Assembly (NCBI GenBank): GCA_035644895.1
Contig: DASQNQ010000381.1
Span: 1-31,792, forward strand
DNA: 31,792 nt
Direction: 5' to 3'
DNA from: Falsiroseomonas sp035644895
Lineage (GTDB): Bacteria; Pseudomonadota; Alphaproteobacteria; Acetobacterales; Acetobacteraceae
This document shows positions 1 through 7,894 of this stretch, in pieces (position 1 is the stretch's first letter; every line of letters begins with the position of its first letter). A model generated the notes under the pieces. That model was not told the origin of the DNA. It saw only the letters and a list, made by a program, of their open reading frames with translations, and did not search any database. The translations under genes were made by a program, and so were the position numbers.

Positions 1-1043
1 CTGGCCCGCCAGGGCGCCACGGAATCCGGCCACCTGATTCCTGCCTCGTCGTGATGCGCCTCGATCAGCGCGGCCACGAGGCGGGAGACGCCGATGCCGT
101 AGGAACCCATCTCGGGAATGACCGGCTGGCCATCGGGGCCGGCGACGGTCAGGCCCATCGGGGCCGAATACTTGGTGCCGAAGTGGAAGATATGGCCCAC
201 CTCGATGCCGCGGGCGCTGACCTGGCTTTCGGCCGGAACGCGGGCCCAGGCGGCCTCGTCGTGCTTCTCGTCGGTCGCGGCGTAGCGGCTGGTCCAGAAG
301 TCCACGACGGGCGAGAGGTCGCCCTGGTAGTCCACGGGCCTCGACAGCACGTCGAACTCCAGCAGGTCCCTGTGCAGGAAGACCTGGCTCTCGCCCGTCT
401 CGGCCAGGATGATGAACTCGTGGCTCAGGTCGCCGCCGATCGGTCCGGTGTCGGCGCGCATGGGCACCGCCTTCAGCCCCATCCGCGAGAACAGGTTCAG
501 GTAGGCCACGAACATGCGGTTGTAAGCGGCTCTGGCGGAAGCCTCATCCACGTCGAAGCTGTAGGCGTCCTTCATCAGGAACTCGCGCCCGCGCATCACG
601 CCGAAGCGCGGGCGGACCTCGTCCCGGAACTTCCATTGGATGTGGTAGAGGTTGCGCGGCAGGTCGCGGTAGGACCGCGCATAGGTCTTGAAGATGTCGG
701 TGACCATTTCCTCGTTGGTCGGGCCGAACAGCATCTCGCGGTCGTGCCGGTCGCGGATGCGCAGCATCTCCTTGCCATAGTCCTCGTAGCGCCCGCTCTC
801 GCGCCAGAGGTCCGCAGACTGGATCGTGGGCATCAGGATCTCCTGCGCCCCGGCTCGGTCCTGCTCCTCGCGGACGATCTGCTCGACCTTCTGCAGCACC
901 CGCCAGCCCATCGGCAGCCAGGCATAGATGCCGGCCGAGGTCTGCCGGACGAGCCCCGCGCGCAGCATGAGGCGGTGGGAGGCGATCTGCGCCTCGGCGG
1001 GCGTTTCCTTGAGCGTGGGCAGGAAGGCGCGGGACAGGCGCAA
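1..1043 (-). CDS. proS: Prolyl-tRNA synthetase, 3' end beyond window
   Basis: Charges tRNA-Pro with proline in the cytosol. About 347 codons are visible and the reading frame stays open to the left edge, so the C-terminal anticodon-binding domain is missing from view. The translation shows the class II synthetase core: an N-terminal stretch TSAGIYAWLPMGWRVLQKVE, GPTNEEMVTDIF, motif 2 around FRDEVRPRFGVMRGREFLMKD and motif 3 GSYGIGVSRLVAALIE near the edge. I chose the TTG at 1043 because it gives the family-typical N-terminus MRLSRAFLPTLKETP and has a GAGG box about nine bases upstream. An in-frame ATG at 1100 would add 19 atypical residues (MAQARLGSPPRAT...). The gene lies downstream of the rnj-DUF1467 block, behind a 400-base gap that holds an sRNA candidate. 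Identity is certain; the start is less so. Confidence 0.95.
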   Translation of the reverse strand, partial: MRLSRAFLPTLKETPAEAQIASHRLMLRAGLVRQTSAGIYAWLPMGWRVLQKVEQIVREEQDRAGAQEILMPTIQSADLWRESGRYEDYGKEMLRIRDRHDREMLFGPTNEEMVTDIFKTYARSYRDLPRNLYHIQWKFRDEVRPRFGVMRGREFLMKDAYSFDVDEASARAAYNRMFVAYLNLFSRMGLKAVPMRADTGPIGGDLSHEFIILAETGESQVFLHRDLLEFDVLSRPVDYQGDLSPVVDFWTSRYAATDEKHDEAAWARVPAESQVSARGIEVGHIFHFGTKYSAPMGLTVAGPDGQPVIPEMGSYGIGVSRLVAALIEAHHDEAGIRWPDSVAPWRA

Positions 1044-1220
1044 CGGAAGAGGTCCTCGGCTGGTGGCGCGGGGTGGCGAACCTAGTCTGGCCTGCGCCAT
1101 GCCGCCAGCGTGCTGCAACGCAGCAAGTTTATTCTGCGCGCACCGTGCGAGTCGAAAGCTTCGTGCGGAATTGTGGCGCGAAGGTCACAAAAAAGCTTTT
1201 CAGCGCGGCTGGGGCGGGTT

Positions 1221-1259
1221 AAGAAAAGAAAGGGCCGCAACCCAGAAAGGGTGCGGCCC
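1221..1259 (-). terminator. Rho-independent terminator of the candidate sRNA
   Basis: On the minus strand GGGCCGCACCC and GGGTTGCGGCCC form an 11-bp stem with one bulged base, closed by a short TTTCT loop, and are followed by TTTCTTTTCTT. It is the best intrinsic terminator in the window. It is too far (about 185 bases) from the DUF1467 stop to be its immediate terminator, which supports a separate small transcript. Confidence 0.75.
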
Positions 1260-1322
1260 GAGTTTAGGGAGGAAACGCCAGTCACACGGCAGAGAGAGGA
1301 TCAACCTCTCCCTGAACCTGAG
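1222..1322 (-). ncRNA. Candidate trans-acting sRNA with anti-Shine-Dalgarno motif (suhB/MmgR-like)
   Basis: Read on the minus strand, three elements follow in order. First is a 10-bp hairpin with a 5-base loop and one G-U pair (1313 to 1289, arms CAGGGAGAGG and CCTCTCTCTG). Second is a short linker with the single-stranded-looking motif GTTTCCTCCCTAAAC (1276 to 1262). Third is a GC-rich terminator stem (1259-1232) followed by TTTCTTTTCTT. This hairpin / CCUCCC loop / GGGCCGC-type terminator plan resembles the alphaproteobacterial suhB (MmgR, alpha-r8) RNAs as I recall them, and more generally Hfq-dependent RNAs that mask Shine-Dalgarno sequences. Structure and motif are seen; the family name is inferred. 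The 5' end is a guess because no strong promoter is visible (weak candidate CTTGTT-17-CGATCC just upstream). Confidence 0.55.
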
Positions 1323-1412
1323 TCTGGATCGGGAAGCCAACGCGGCACAACAAGAAACGCCGGGTCGAAATGCCGTAAATGAGGCTTCCAAACACGAACT
1401 GCATCATAAGTA

Positions 1413-1444
1413 GGCGGCGTCTGGGCAGACCCCGGACAGCCGCC
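1413..1444 (-). terminator. Hairpin directly after DUF1467 stop codon
   Basis: GGCGGC/GCCGCC pair perfectly, then GTCTGGG pairs with CCCGGAC (one G-U, one bulged A), around a 5-base loop. The stem begins immediately after the TAA of the DUF1467 gene. On the minus strand it is followed only by TACTTATG, so it is a weak intrinsic terminator or an RNA 3'-end stabiliser for the rnj operon. On the plus strand it is followed by TTATCTTT. Confidence 0.45.
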
Positions 1445-1747
1445 TTATCTTTGTGCACCAAAGCTGGGCATTGGACTCGAGCGGTCGGCTCCCTCGTACG
1501 CCCAGAAGCCCTCCCGGAAGGAGATCCAGCCCGCCTCCATCACGCCATAGATGCCCAGCCAGATGACGCCTGACAGCATGGTGGTGCCCAGGATCTTCCA
1601 ACCGAGCAGCGGCCGTTCCGGCGCGCCGCGCCAGCCGCCTGAATCGGGCCCACCCTCGACAACCGGCTTGGTGCCGATGGGCAGGACGCAGAACAACGCC
1701 GTCCACCAGACCAGCAGGTAGACGATCACCCCGGTAAACCAGTCCAC
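1445..1747 (-). CDS. DUF1467 family small membrane protein
   Basis: A 100-residue protein of unknown function. Two hydrophobic segments are visible, roughly residues 4-22 (starting DWFTGVIVYLLVWWTALFCV) and 50-72 (GWKILGTTMLSGVIWLGIYG), joined by a charged loop with the sequence LPIGTKPVVEGGP. This pattern matches the DUF1467 family, which in many alphaproteobacteria sits between the RNase J gene and proS, as here. The gene starts 11 bases after the rnj stop and is probably co-translated with it. No enzymatic motif is visible and the function is unknown; the position suggests only shared expression with rnj. Confidence 0.8.
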   Translation of the reverse strand: MDWFTGVIVYLLVWWTALFCVLPIGTKPVVEGGPDSGGWRGAPERPLLGWKILGTTMLSGVIWLGIYGVMEAGWISFREGFWAYEGADRSSPMPSFGAQR

Positions 1748-1758
1748 GGCAGCCCCCT

Positions 1759-3396
1759 TCAGACGCGCAGCAGGTGAACCTCGACCGTCGGCCGCTTGCG
1801 CAGCCGGCGGCCGACCGCGCGCCGCAACGCGCTCCGCGCGGCTTCCCGCAGGGCACCATCCTCGCGCCGCGTCGGGCCTGGCAGGTCGTCCATCGCACGC
1901 GCCAGGTCGGCCGCGATTTCGGCCGGCTCCTCGTCATCGAACTCGAACAGGCCCGGCGCGGACACCTTCGGCGTGCCGAGGACGCGCCCGGAGCCGTCCA
2001 CCGCGAGGGAGGCCACGACCACCCCGTTGAAGAGCATCTTCTTGCGCGCGGCCAGCAACTCGCCGTCCATGGGCAGCAGCCGCTCGCCATCCACGGCAAG
2101 CCTGCCGACCGGGACGCCCTCGACCACCTCCGGCTTGCCGGGGGCAAGGCGCAGCACGTCGCCATCCTGCACGATGTGCGGGGTGGCCCCGCATTCACGG
2201 GCAAGCTCGGCGTGTTCCGTCAGGTGGCGCCACTCCCCATGGACCGGCACGGAATGGCGGGGCTTCACGAGCTGGTAGAGGCGCTTGAGCTCATCCCGTG
2301 CCGGGTGGCCTGAGACATGTACCATGTGGTCCTCGGCGGTCATCACCCGCACCCCGGCCCGCGCCAGGTCGTCCTGCACCCGCAGGATCGCCCGCTCGTT
2401 CCCCGGGATCTGCCGGGATGAGAAGATGACCGTGTCTCCCTCCCCGAGCGCGATGTGCGGATGGGTGTCGGCCGCGATCTTGGCGAGTGCAGAGCGCGGC
2501 TCACCCTGGCTGCCGGTGCAGATCAGGAGGAGGTTGTCGTCCGGAATGTCGGCCGCCTCCTCCTCCGACAGGAAGGGCGGGACGTCCCGAAGATAGCCGC
2601 ATTCGCGCGCCGCGGCCTCCGCGTTGCGGAGCGCCCGGCCGAACAGGGCCACCTCGCGCCCCGCCGCCTGGCCCGCCAGTGCGATGCTCTCGAAGCGAGC
2701 GACGTTCGTCGCGAAGCAGGTGACCGCGACCCGGCCCTTCAGCCCCTTCACGATCGCGGCCAGGTTGCGGCGGACCTCGGCCTCGCTGCCGGAGTGCCCC
2801 TCGACCAGGGCATTCGTGCTGTCGCAGACCATGGCCAGCACCCCCTCTTCCCCAAGGCGGGCGAAGCCGGCTTCGTCGGTCGGCAGGCCGATCAGCGGGT
2901 TCGGGTCGAGCTTCCAGTCACCCGTGTGCAGCACGGTGCCGTGGCGGGTCCGGATCGCCAGCGCCTGCGCCTCAGGCACGGAATGGGCGACGCGCAGGAA
3001 TTCAAGGTCGAAGGCGCCGAGCGTCCACCGCGCACCGAGCGGCCGGGTGACCAGGTCGACCTCGTGCAGCAGGCCGGCCTCGCCCAGCTTCCGCCGCAGC
3101 ACGGCGGACACGAAGGGGCTCGCATGGATGGGGCAGCGGAGCTGCGGCCAGAGGTGAACGACGGCGCCGATGTGGTCCTCATGCGCATGCGTGATGACGA
3201 GCGCCACGAGGTGGTCCCGGCGCTCGGCCAGCCAGGCCGCGTCGGGGACCATCACGTCCACCTCCGGGTGCTCGGGCCCGCTGAATCCGAGGCCGCAGTC
3301 GACGGCCAGCAGCGCGCCGTCGCAACGATAGACGTTGAGGTTCAGTCCGATCTCCCCCGTCCCGCCGAGCGGGATGAAGGCCAGGTCGCCGGTCAT
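1759..3396 (-). CDS. rnj: Ribonuclease J
   Basis: A 545-residue metallo-beta-lactamase/beta-CASP ribonuclease for mRNA decay and rRNA maturation (5'-3' exonuclease, with endonuclease activity in some homologues), acting in the cytosol. The N-terminus FIPLGGTGEIGLNLNVY is typical of the family. The zinc-binding signature HAHEDHIGAV lies at about residues 70-79, followed by HTGDWKLD and CDSTNA, which supply further metal-site Asp/His residues. The beta-CASP region has CTGSQGEPRSAL, and a C-terminal HVSGHPARDELKR completes the catalytic core. Length and motif order are those of full-length RNase J. The gene follows coaX by 53 bases and precedes the DUF1467 gene by 11. In several alphaproteobacteria I recall a methylmalonyl-CoA epimerase gene after rnj; it is absent here. 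Confidence 0.95.
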   Translation of the reverse strand: MTGDLAFIPLGGTGEIGLNLNVYRCDGALLAVDCGLGFSGPEHPEVDVMVPDAAWLAERRDHLVALVITHAHEDHIGAVVHLWPQLRCPIHASPFVSAVLRRKLGEAGLLHEVDLVTRPLGARWTLGAFDLEFLRVAHSVPEAQALAIRTRHGTVLHTGDWKLDPNPLIGLPTDEAGFARLGEEGVLAMVCDSTNALVEGHSGSEAEVRRNLAAIVKGLKGRVAVTCFATNVARFESIALAGQAAGREVALFGRALRNAEAAARECGYLRDVPPFLSEEEAADIPDDNLLLICTGSQGEPRSALAKIAADTHPHIALGEGDTVIFSSRQIPGNERAILRVQDDLARAGVRVMTAEDHMVHVSGHPARDELKRLYQLVKPRHSVPVHGEWRHLTEHAELARECGATPHIVQDGDVLRLAPGKPEVVEGVPVGRLAVDGERLLPMDGELLAARKKMLFNGVVVASLAVDGSGRVLGTPKVSAPGLFEFDDEEPAEIAADLARAMDDLPGPTRREDGALREAARSALRRAVGRRLRKRPTVEVHLLRV

Positions 3397-3449
3397 ATGT
3401 CCAGAAATCCAGAAAGTGGTCGCGCGCGGTCACACCCGAGCATAGGCCC

Positions 3450-4223
3450 TTAGGTGGGGGCTGGGTTCCTCTCCGCCAACAGGCGCAGCCCTTCCAGGGT
3501 GATGTCGGCATCCGTGGTCTCGATCACCATCGTGCCCTCCGCGAACAGGGGGGCGAGGCCACCGGTCGCGACGACCTTCAGGGTGCCGCCATGCTCGGCC
3601 CGGATGCGGGCCACGATGCCCTCGATCAGGCCGACATACCCCCAGTAGATGCCGGACTGCATGGCCGCGACCGTGTTCCGGCCGATCGCCGACTGCGGCC
3701 GTCCGATGCCGATGCGGGGCAGCCGGGCGGCGGCGCGGTGCAGGGCGTCGATCGAGAGATTGATGCCGGGCGCGATCACGCCACCGAGATAGGCACCGTC
3801 CCCCTCCACCACGTCGAAGGTGGTGGCGGTACCGAAGTCGATGACGATGAGTGGGCCGCGGTAGTGGTGATGGGCTGCAAGCGAGTTAAGAAGCCGGTCC
3901 GCGCCGACCTCGTCCGGGGCATCGACGCGAATGTCGAAGCCCCAGTCAACCCCGGCCCGCGCGATGAGCGGTTCGCACGCGAACCAGTCCCGGCAGAGGC
4001 GCCGCAGGTTGTAGAGCGCCACGGGCACGACGGTGCCGATGGCGCAGCGCGTGATGTCCGTTGTCCTCAGTCCGGCATGCTGCAACAGCCCGAGCAGCCA
4101 GACCGCGTACTCGTCGCTTGTCCGCTCCGGCTCCGTCCGGATGCGCCAGTGGCCGCGCCACTCGGTCCCGTCATGAACCGCAAAGACCACATTCGTGTTG
4201 CCCGCATCCACGGCGAGAAGCAT
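3450..4223 (-). CDS. coaX: Type III pantothenate kinase
   Basis: A 257-residue enzyme for the first committed step of coenzyme A synthesis: pantothenate plus ATP to 4'-phosphopantothenate. The N-terminal phosphate-binding motif DAGNTNVVFAV begins at residue 6, GADRLLN at 107-113 is the pantothenate-binding signature, and DFGTATTFDVV at 129-139 is the second ASKHA-fold phosphate motif. Length matches the family. It starts four bases after the birA stop, and birA overlaps nuoN, so coaX is very likely read from the complex I transcript. The family is insensitive to CoA feedback; that is family knowledge, not visible here. Confidence 0.95.
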   Translation of the reverse strand: MLLAVDAGNTNVVFAVHDGTEWRGHWRIRTEPERTSDEYAVWLLGLLQHAGLRTTDITRCAIGTVVPVALYNLRRLCRDWFACEPLIARAGVDWGFDIRVDAPDEVGADRLLNSLAAHHHYRGPLIVIDFGTATTFDVVEGDGAYLGGVIAPGINLSIDALHRAAARLPRIGIGRPQSAIGRNTVAAMQSGIYWGYVGLIEGIVARIRAEHGGTLKVVATGGLAPLFAEGTMVIETTDADITLEGLRLLAERNPAPT

Positions 4224-4227
4224 GGCC

Positions 4228-4962
4228 CTATCCCTGGATCTCCCCAGTCGTCATGGCATGTACCCGACTTCCGGTGGAGAGCAACAGGGCGCCATCCTCC
4301 GCAAGCCCTGCGTAGCGACCTGCGACGGGTCCGGCTGGCCGCTGGATCACGATGTGGTCGCCGAGCTCCGGCCCCCGGGCGACCCAGGCAGTGCGGATCG
4401 GGGCGAACCCTTCCAGCAACCGCGCTCGGCGCCAGCGCGCGAGGGCGATCAGCAGCGCGGCCGCCACCTCCTCCGCCGGGCGCGCAATGCCGAGCGCCGC
4501 GGTGTGCCGCCCGGGAACCTCGGGGGCCACGACCAGGTTCGCACCCATGCCGAGCACGAGCCACTCCGTCCGGCCCTCCGGCGTCGCGCTGGCCTCCGCC
4601 AGGACGCCGGCACACTTCGCCCCGCCAAGCAGCAGGTCGTTCGGCCATTTCAGCCGCAGCGCAGAGGGGTCCGGCACAAACCCGGACAGCGCTTCGGCCA
4701 GGGCAACGGCCGCCAGCAGCGCCCATTGTGGTGCCTCCCGCGCCGGACCGCCCGGCCGCAGCAGGACCGAGATGTAGAGGTTCCCCGCCGGGCTCTCCCA
4801 GACCCGGCCGTCGCGGCCGCGGCCGGCACTCTGGCGCCGGGCCATGACGGCCAGCCCCTCCGACTCCCCGGCCGCAGCGAGCCGCACCAAGAGGTCGGAG
4901 GTGCTTGGCAGCGCCTCGTGGATCCGCAGACGCCAGCCGGGAGGGAGTGCGGCTGCGGTCAC
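4228..4962 (-). CDS. birA: Biotin--[acetyl-CoA-carboxylase] ligase
   Basis: Attaches biotin to the carrier lysine of biotin-dependent carboxylases. The GTG at 4962 overlaps the nuoN stop (GTGA) and gives 244 residues, beginning MTAAALPPGWRLRIHEALPSTSDLL. The biotinyl-AMP loop AGRGRDGRVWESPAG is at about 46-60, and the ligase motif LKWPNDLLLGGAKCAGVLAE at about 104-123 includes the conserved active-site lysine. There is no N-terminal helix-turn-helix domain, so this is a monofunctional ligase and not a BirA repressor. The overlap implies translational coupling to nuoN. Confidence 0.93.
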   Translation of the reverse strand: MTAAALPPGWRLRIHEALPSTSDLLVRLAAAGESEGLAVMARRQSAGRGRDGRVWESPAGNLYISVLLRPGGPAREAPQWALLAAVALAEALSGFVPDPSALRLKWPNDLLLGGAKCAGVLAEASATPEGRTEWLVLGMGANLVVAPEVPGRHTAALGIARPAEEVAAALLIALARWRRARLLEGFAPIRTAWVARGPELGDHIVIQRPAGPVAGRYAGLAEDGALLLSTGSRVHAMTTGEIQG

Positions 4963-6377
4963 CCGGCGAGGGAGGCGACCGCCACCTCGGCCGCCGAGAT
5001 GACCAGGGCCGGGAAGGCGAAGAACAGCAGCGTCAGCAGACCGGTGCCCACCATCACAACCGACAGGCTTGTCGGCCGCGCATCCAGCGCGCCCACCCCC
5101 TCGTCGAAGTACATCACCTTCACGATGCGCAGGTAGTAGTAGGCCGAGACGACGGAGGTCGCGACGCCGACCACCGCGAGCGTCCAGTAACCCTGCTGCA
5201 CGGCGGCAAGGAACACATAGAGCTTGCCGAAAAAGCCGGCCAGCGGCGGGATCCCGGCCATGGAGAACATGAACACGGCCATCCAGAGCGCCATGCCCGG
5301 ATCCGTCCGGCCGAGGCCGGCGAGGTCGTCCACCCGCTCCAGCGCCCTGCCCTGACGCCGCATGGCGACGAGCACCGCGAAGGTGCCGATGTTCATGACG
5401 AGGTAGATCGCCATGTAAACCAGCACGCCGCGGTACCCAGCGCCGGTCGCAACCGTGAGCCCGATCAGCGCGTAGCCGACATGGCCGATGGAGGAGTAGG
5501 CCATCAGTCGCTTGATGTTGTTCTGTCCGAGCGCGGCGAAGGCGCCGAGCACCATCGAACCAACCGACGTCACCCAGATGACCTGCTGCCACTGGGGCGC
5601 GAGGTCACCGAACGGCCCGATCAGGACGCGCATCATGAGGGCGACGGCCGCAACCTTCGGCGCGGAGGCAAAGAAGGCGGTCACCGGCGTGGGCGCGCCC
5701 TCGTACACGTCGGGCGTCCACATGTGGAAGGGCACGGCGGAGATCTTGAACGCAAGGCCTGCCAGGACGAAGACCAGGCCGACGATGGCGCCCGTCGCGA
5801 CCTGATCGGCCACGAGCGCATCCGCGAGTCGGTCGAAGTTCGTCGTGCCGGCGAAGCCGTAGACGAGCGAGGAGCCGTACAGCAGCAGGCCCGAGGCGAG
5901 GGCGCCGAGCACGAAGTACTTCAGCCCCGCCTCCGCGCTCCGCTCGTTGTCGCGGTCGAAGGCCGCAATGACGTAGAGCGAAAGCGAGAGCAGCTCGAGC
6001 CCCATGTAGAGGGACATGAGATCGTTGGCCGAAACCATGACCATCATGCCCAGGGTGGCGAAGAGCACGAGCACCGGGAACTCAAACCGGGCAAGCCTCT
6101 CCTTCTCGTTGAAGTCGAGGGCCAACACCAGGCCGAGCGCCGCACCGAGCAGGATCAGCAGCTTGGCGAAGCGCGAGAAACCGTCGGCCACGTACTGCCC
6201 CATGAAGGCCGTGCCCTCCGACTGGCCGAGCACGAGCACGGCCGCGACGACGAGCGCTCCGATCACCGCCATGGAGCAGGGGAAGAAGGCGTCCCGCTTC
6301 GGCATGACGCCGACCAACAGGATGATCAGGCCAGCGACCGCGAGTACGATTTCCGGCAGGGCAAGCATCCAGGTCAT
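4959..6377 (-). CDS. nuoN: NADH-quinone oxidoreductase subunit N
   Basis: A 472-residue antiporter-like membrane subunit of respiratory complex I, one of three (L, M, N) thought to move protons across the inner membrane. It is almost entirely hydrophobic, with about 14 membrane segments. It shows the conserved acidic helix YMGLELLSLSLYVIA and the lysine-bearing signature FKISAVPFHMWTPDVYEGAP, then AYSSIGHVGYALIGL and a C-terminal AGIPPLAGFFGKLYVF. The ATG at 6377 overlaps the nuoM stop (ATGA), which fixes the start. Its own stop overlaps the birA GTG. Confidence 0.97.
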   Translation of the reverse strand: MTWMLALPEIVLAVAGLIILLVGVMPKRDAFFPCSMAVIGALVVAAVLVLGQSEGTAFMGQYVADGFSRFAKLLILLGAALGLVLALDFNEKERLARFEFPVLVLFATLGMMVMVSANDLMSLYMGLELLSLSLYVIAAFDRDNERSAEAGLKYFVLGALASGLLLYGSSLVYGFAGTTNFDRLADALVADQVATGAIVGLVFVLAGLAFKISAVPFHMWTPDVYEGAPTPVTAFFASAPKVAAVALMMRVLIGPFGDLAPQWQQVIWVTSVGSMVLGAFAALGQNNIKRLMAYSSIGHVGYALIGLTVATGAGYRGVLVYMAIYLVMNIGTFAVLVAMRRQGRALERVDDLAGLGRTDPGMALWMAVFMFSMAGIPPLAGFFGKLYVFLAAVQQGYWTLAVVGVATSVVSAYYYLRIVKVMYFDEGVGALDARPTSLSVVMVGTGLLTLLFFAFPALVISAAEVAVASLAG

Positions 6378-7894
6378 TGGGCCACCATCCCGGCCAGGCG
6401 CGCCGCCCCGAGCGCCGCTTCGTGCTGCGCGACGAGGTTGGCGACGCTCGCCTCGAAGAAGGAGAGGAAGGAGGAAGGATAGAGGCCCATCCATAGCGTG
6501 AGCAGGATGAGCGGCGCGAAGATCGCGTGCTCGCGCGGACTGAGGTCGAGCAACGTCTTCAGGTCGTCGCGCGTGATGCGCCCGAAGACGACGCGGCGGT
6601 AGAGGTAGAGCATGTAGGCGGCACCGAGGACCATGCCGAGGCAGGCCCCAAGCGCCACCCACGGGTTCACGCGGAAGGCCCCGACGATGACCAGCAGCTC
6701 GCCCGGAAAGCCCGCAGTGCCGGGCAGCGCGACGGACCCCATGGTAAACAGCATGAAGACCAGCGCATAGGCGGGCATGATCTTCGCGACGCCACCGTAG
6801 CGCAGGATCTCGCGGCTGTGGACGCGGTCGTAGAGCACGCCGACGCAGAGGAACAGCGCGCCGGAGACGACGCCGTGACTCAGCATGGTGAAGATCGCAC
6901 CCGAGATGCCCTGATGCGTCATGGTGAAGATGCCGAGCGTCACGATGCCCATGTGGGCGACCGAGGAGTAGGCGATCAGCTTCTTCATGTCCTCCTGCGC
7001 CAGCGCCACGAGCGAGGTGTAAACGATGGCGATGACCGAGAGCGCGAAGACCAGCGGAGCGAAGTAGGCGGACGCCTCGGGCAGCATGGGCAGGCTGAAG
7101 CGCAGGAACCCATACGCGCCCATCTTCAGCAGCACGCCCGCAAGGATGACCGAGCCGGCCGTCGGTGCCTCCACATGCGCGTCGGGCAGCCAAGTGTGGA
7201 CCGGCCACATCGGCACCTTGACGGCAAAGGCCGCGAACAGGGCGAGGAAGAGCCAGGTCTGCATCCCGCGCGGGAAGCTGGTCTCCATCAGTGTCGTGAT
7301 GTCCGTCGTGCCGGCGTGGTACCACATGGCGATCAGCGCCAGCAGCATCAGCACGGAGCCCGCGAGGGTGTAGAGGAAGAACTTGAACGCCGCGTAGACC
7401 CGCCTCGCCCCGCCCCAGACCCCGATGATGAGGAACATCGGGATCAGCACGGCCTCGAAGAACACGAAGAACAGGACGAAGTCGAGGGCACAGAACATGC
7501 CGACCATCGCGCTTTCGAGCACGAGGAAGGCGATCATGTAGTCGCGCACGCGCTTCTGCACGCTTTCCCAGGAGGCGAGGATGCAGAGCGGCGTCAGCAC
7601 CGTCGCGAGCAGGACGAAGAGGACCGAGATGCCGTCCACCCCCATGCGGTAGCCGACCCCGAATTCCGGCAGCCACTCCGCCTCCTCCATGAACTGGAAC
7701 TCCGCCGTGCCCTGGTCGAAGCGGAACCAGAGGATGAGGGAGAGGGCGAGGGTGATGAGGCTCGTCCAGAGCGCCGTCCAGCGCGCGTTCCGTGCGACGA
7801 CCTCGTCCTCTCCGCGGATGGAGAGGATGATGGCTGCGCCGACAAGGGGCAGGAAGGTGACGAGCGAGAGAAGCGGGAAGCCGGCGACGTTCAT
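6374..7894 (-). CDS. nuoM: NADH-quinone oxidoreductase subunit M
   Basis: A 506-residue antiporter-like proton-pumping subunit of complex I. The key glutamate is in FFVFFEAVLIPMFLIIGVWG and the key lysine in AVKVPMWPVHTWLPDAHVEA. AYSSVAHMG and ALPGTAGFPGELLVI are further family blocks. About 14 membrane helices are expected from the hydrophobic pattern. The start ATG at 7894 overlaps the nuoL TGA, and its own TGA overlaps the nuoN ATG, so L, M and N look translationally coupled. Confidence 0.97.
   Translation of the reverse strand: MNVAGFPLLSLVTFLPLVGAAIILSIRGEDEVVARNARWTALWTSLITLALSLILWFRFDQGTAEFQFMEEAEWLPEFGVGYRMGVDGISVLFVLLATVLTPLCILASWESVQKRVRDYMIAFLVLESAMVGMFCALDFVLFFVFFEAVLIPMFLIIGVWGGARRVYAAFKFFLYTLAGSVLMLLALIAMWYHAGTTDITTLMETSFPRGMQTWLFLALFAAFAVKVPMWPVHTWLPDAHVEAPTAGSVILAGVLLKMGAYGFLRFSLPMLPEASAYFAPLVFALSVIAIVYTSLVALAQEDMKKLIAYSSVAHMGIVTLGIFTMTHQGISGAIFTMLSHGVVSGALFLCVGVLYDRVHSREILRYGGVAKIMPAYALVFMLFTMGSVALPGTAGFPGELLVIVGAFRVNPWVALGACLGMVLGAAYMLYLYRRVVFGRITRDDLKTLLDLSPREHAIFAPLILLTLWMGLYPSSFLSFFEASVANLVAQHEAALGAARLAGMVAQ

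Larger units (their letters stand above)
1044..1444. other. Intergenic region between DUF1467 gene and proS
   Basis: This 401-base stretch has no credible protein gene on either strand; the short frames in it have no recognisable family or good ribosome binding site. It holds a hairpin directly after the DUF1467 stop (1413-1444) and a candidate minus-strand small RNA with an intrinsic terminator (about 1222-1322). The remaining 1044-1220 section would contain the proS promoter and leader, but I see no convincing -35/-10 pair in it. Confidence 0.6.

Noticed and set aside
1100..1410. Short open frames on both strands in the DUF1467-proS gap
   Set aside because: No ribosome binding sites of note, no family resemblance, and they overlap the hairpin and terminator structures that are better explained as RNA.
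4228..5592. Extended frame that would fuse sequence antiparallel to nuoN motifs onto birA
   Set aside because: The upstream part is an out-of-frame reading of nuoN. BirA similarity begins exactly at the GTG overlapping the nuoN stop.
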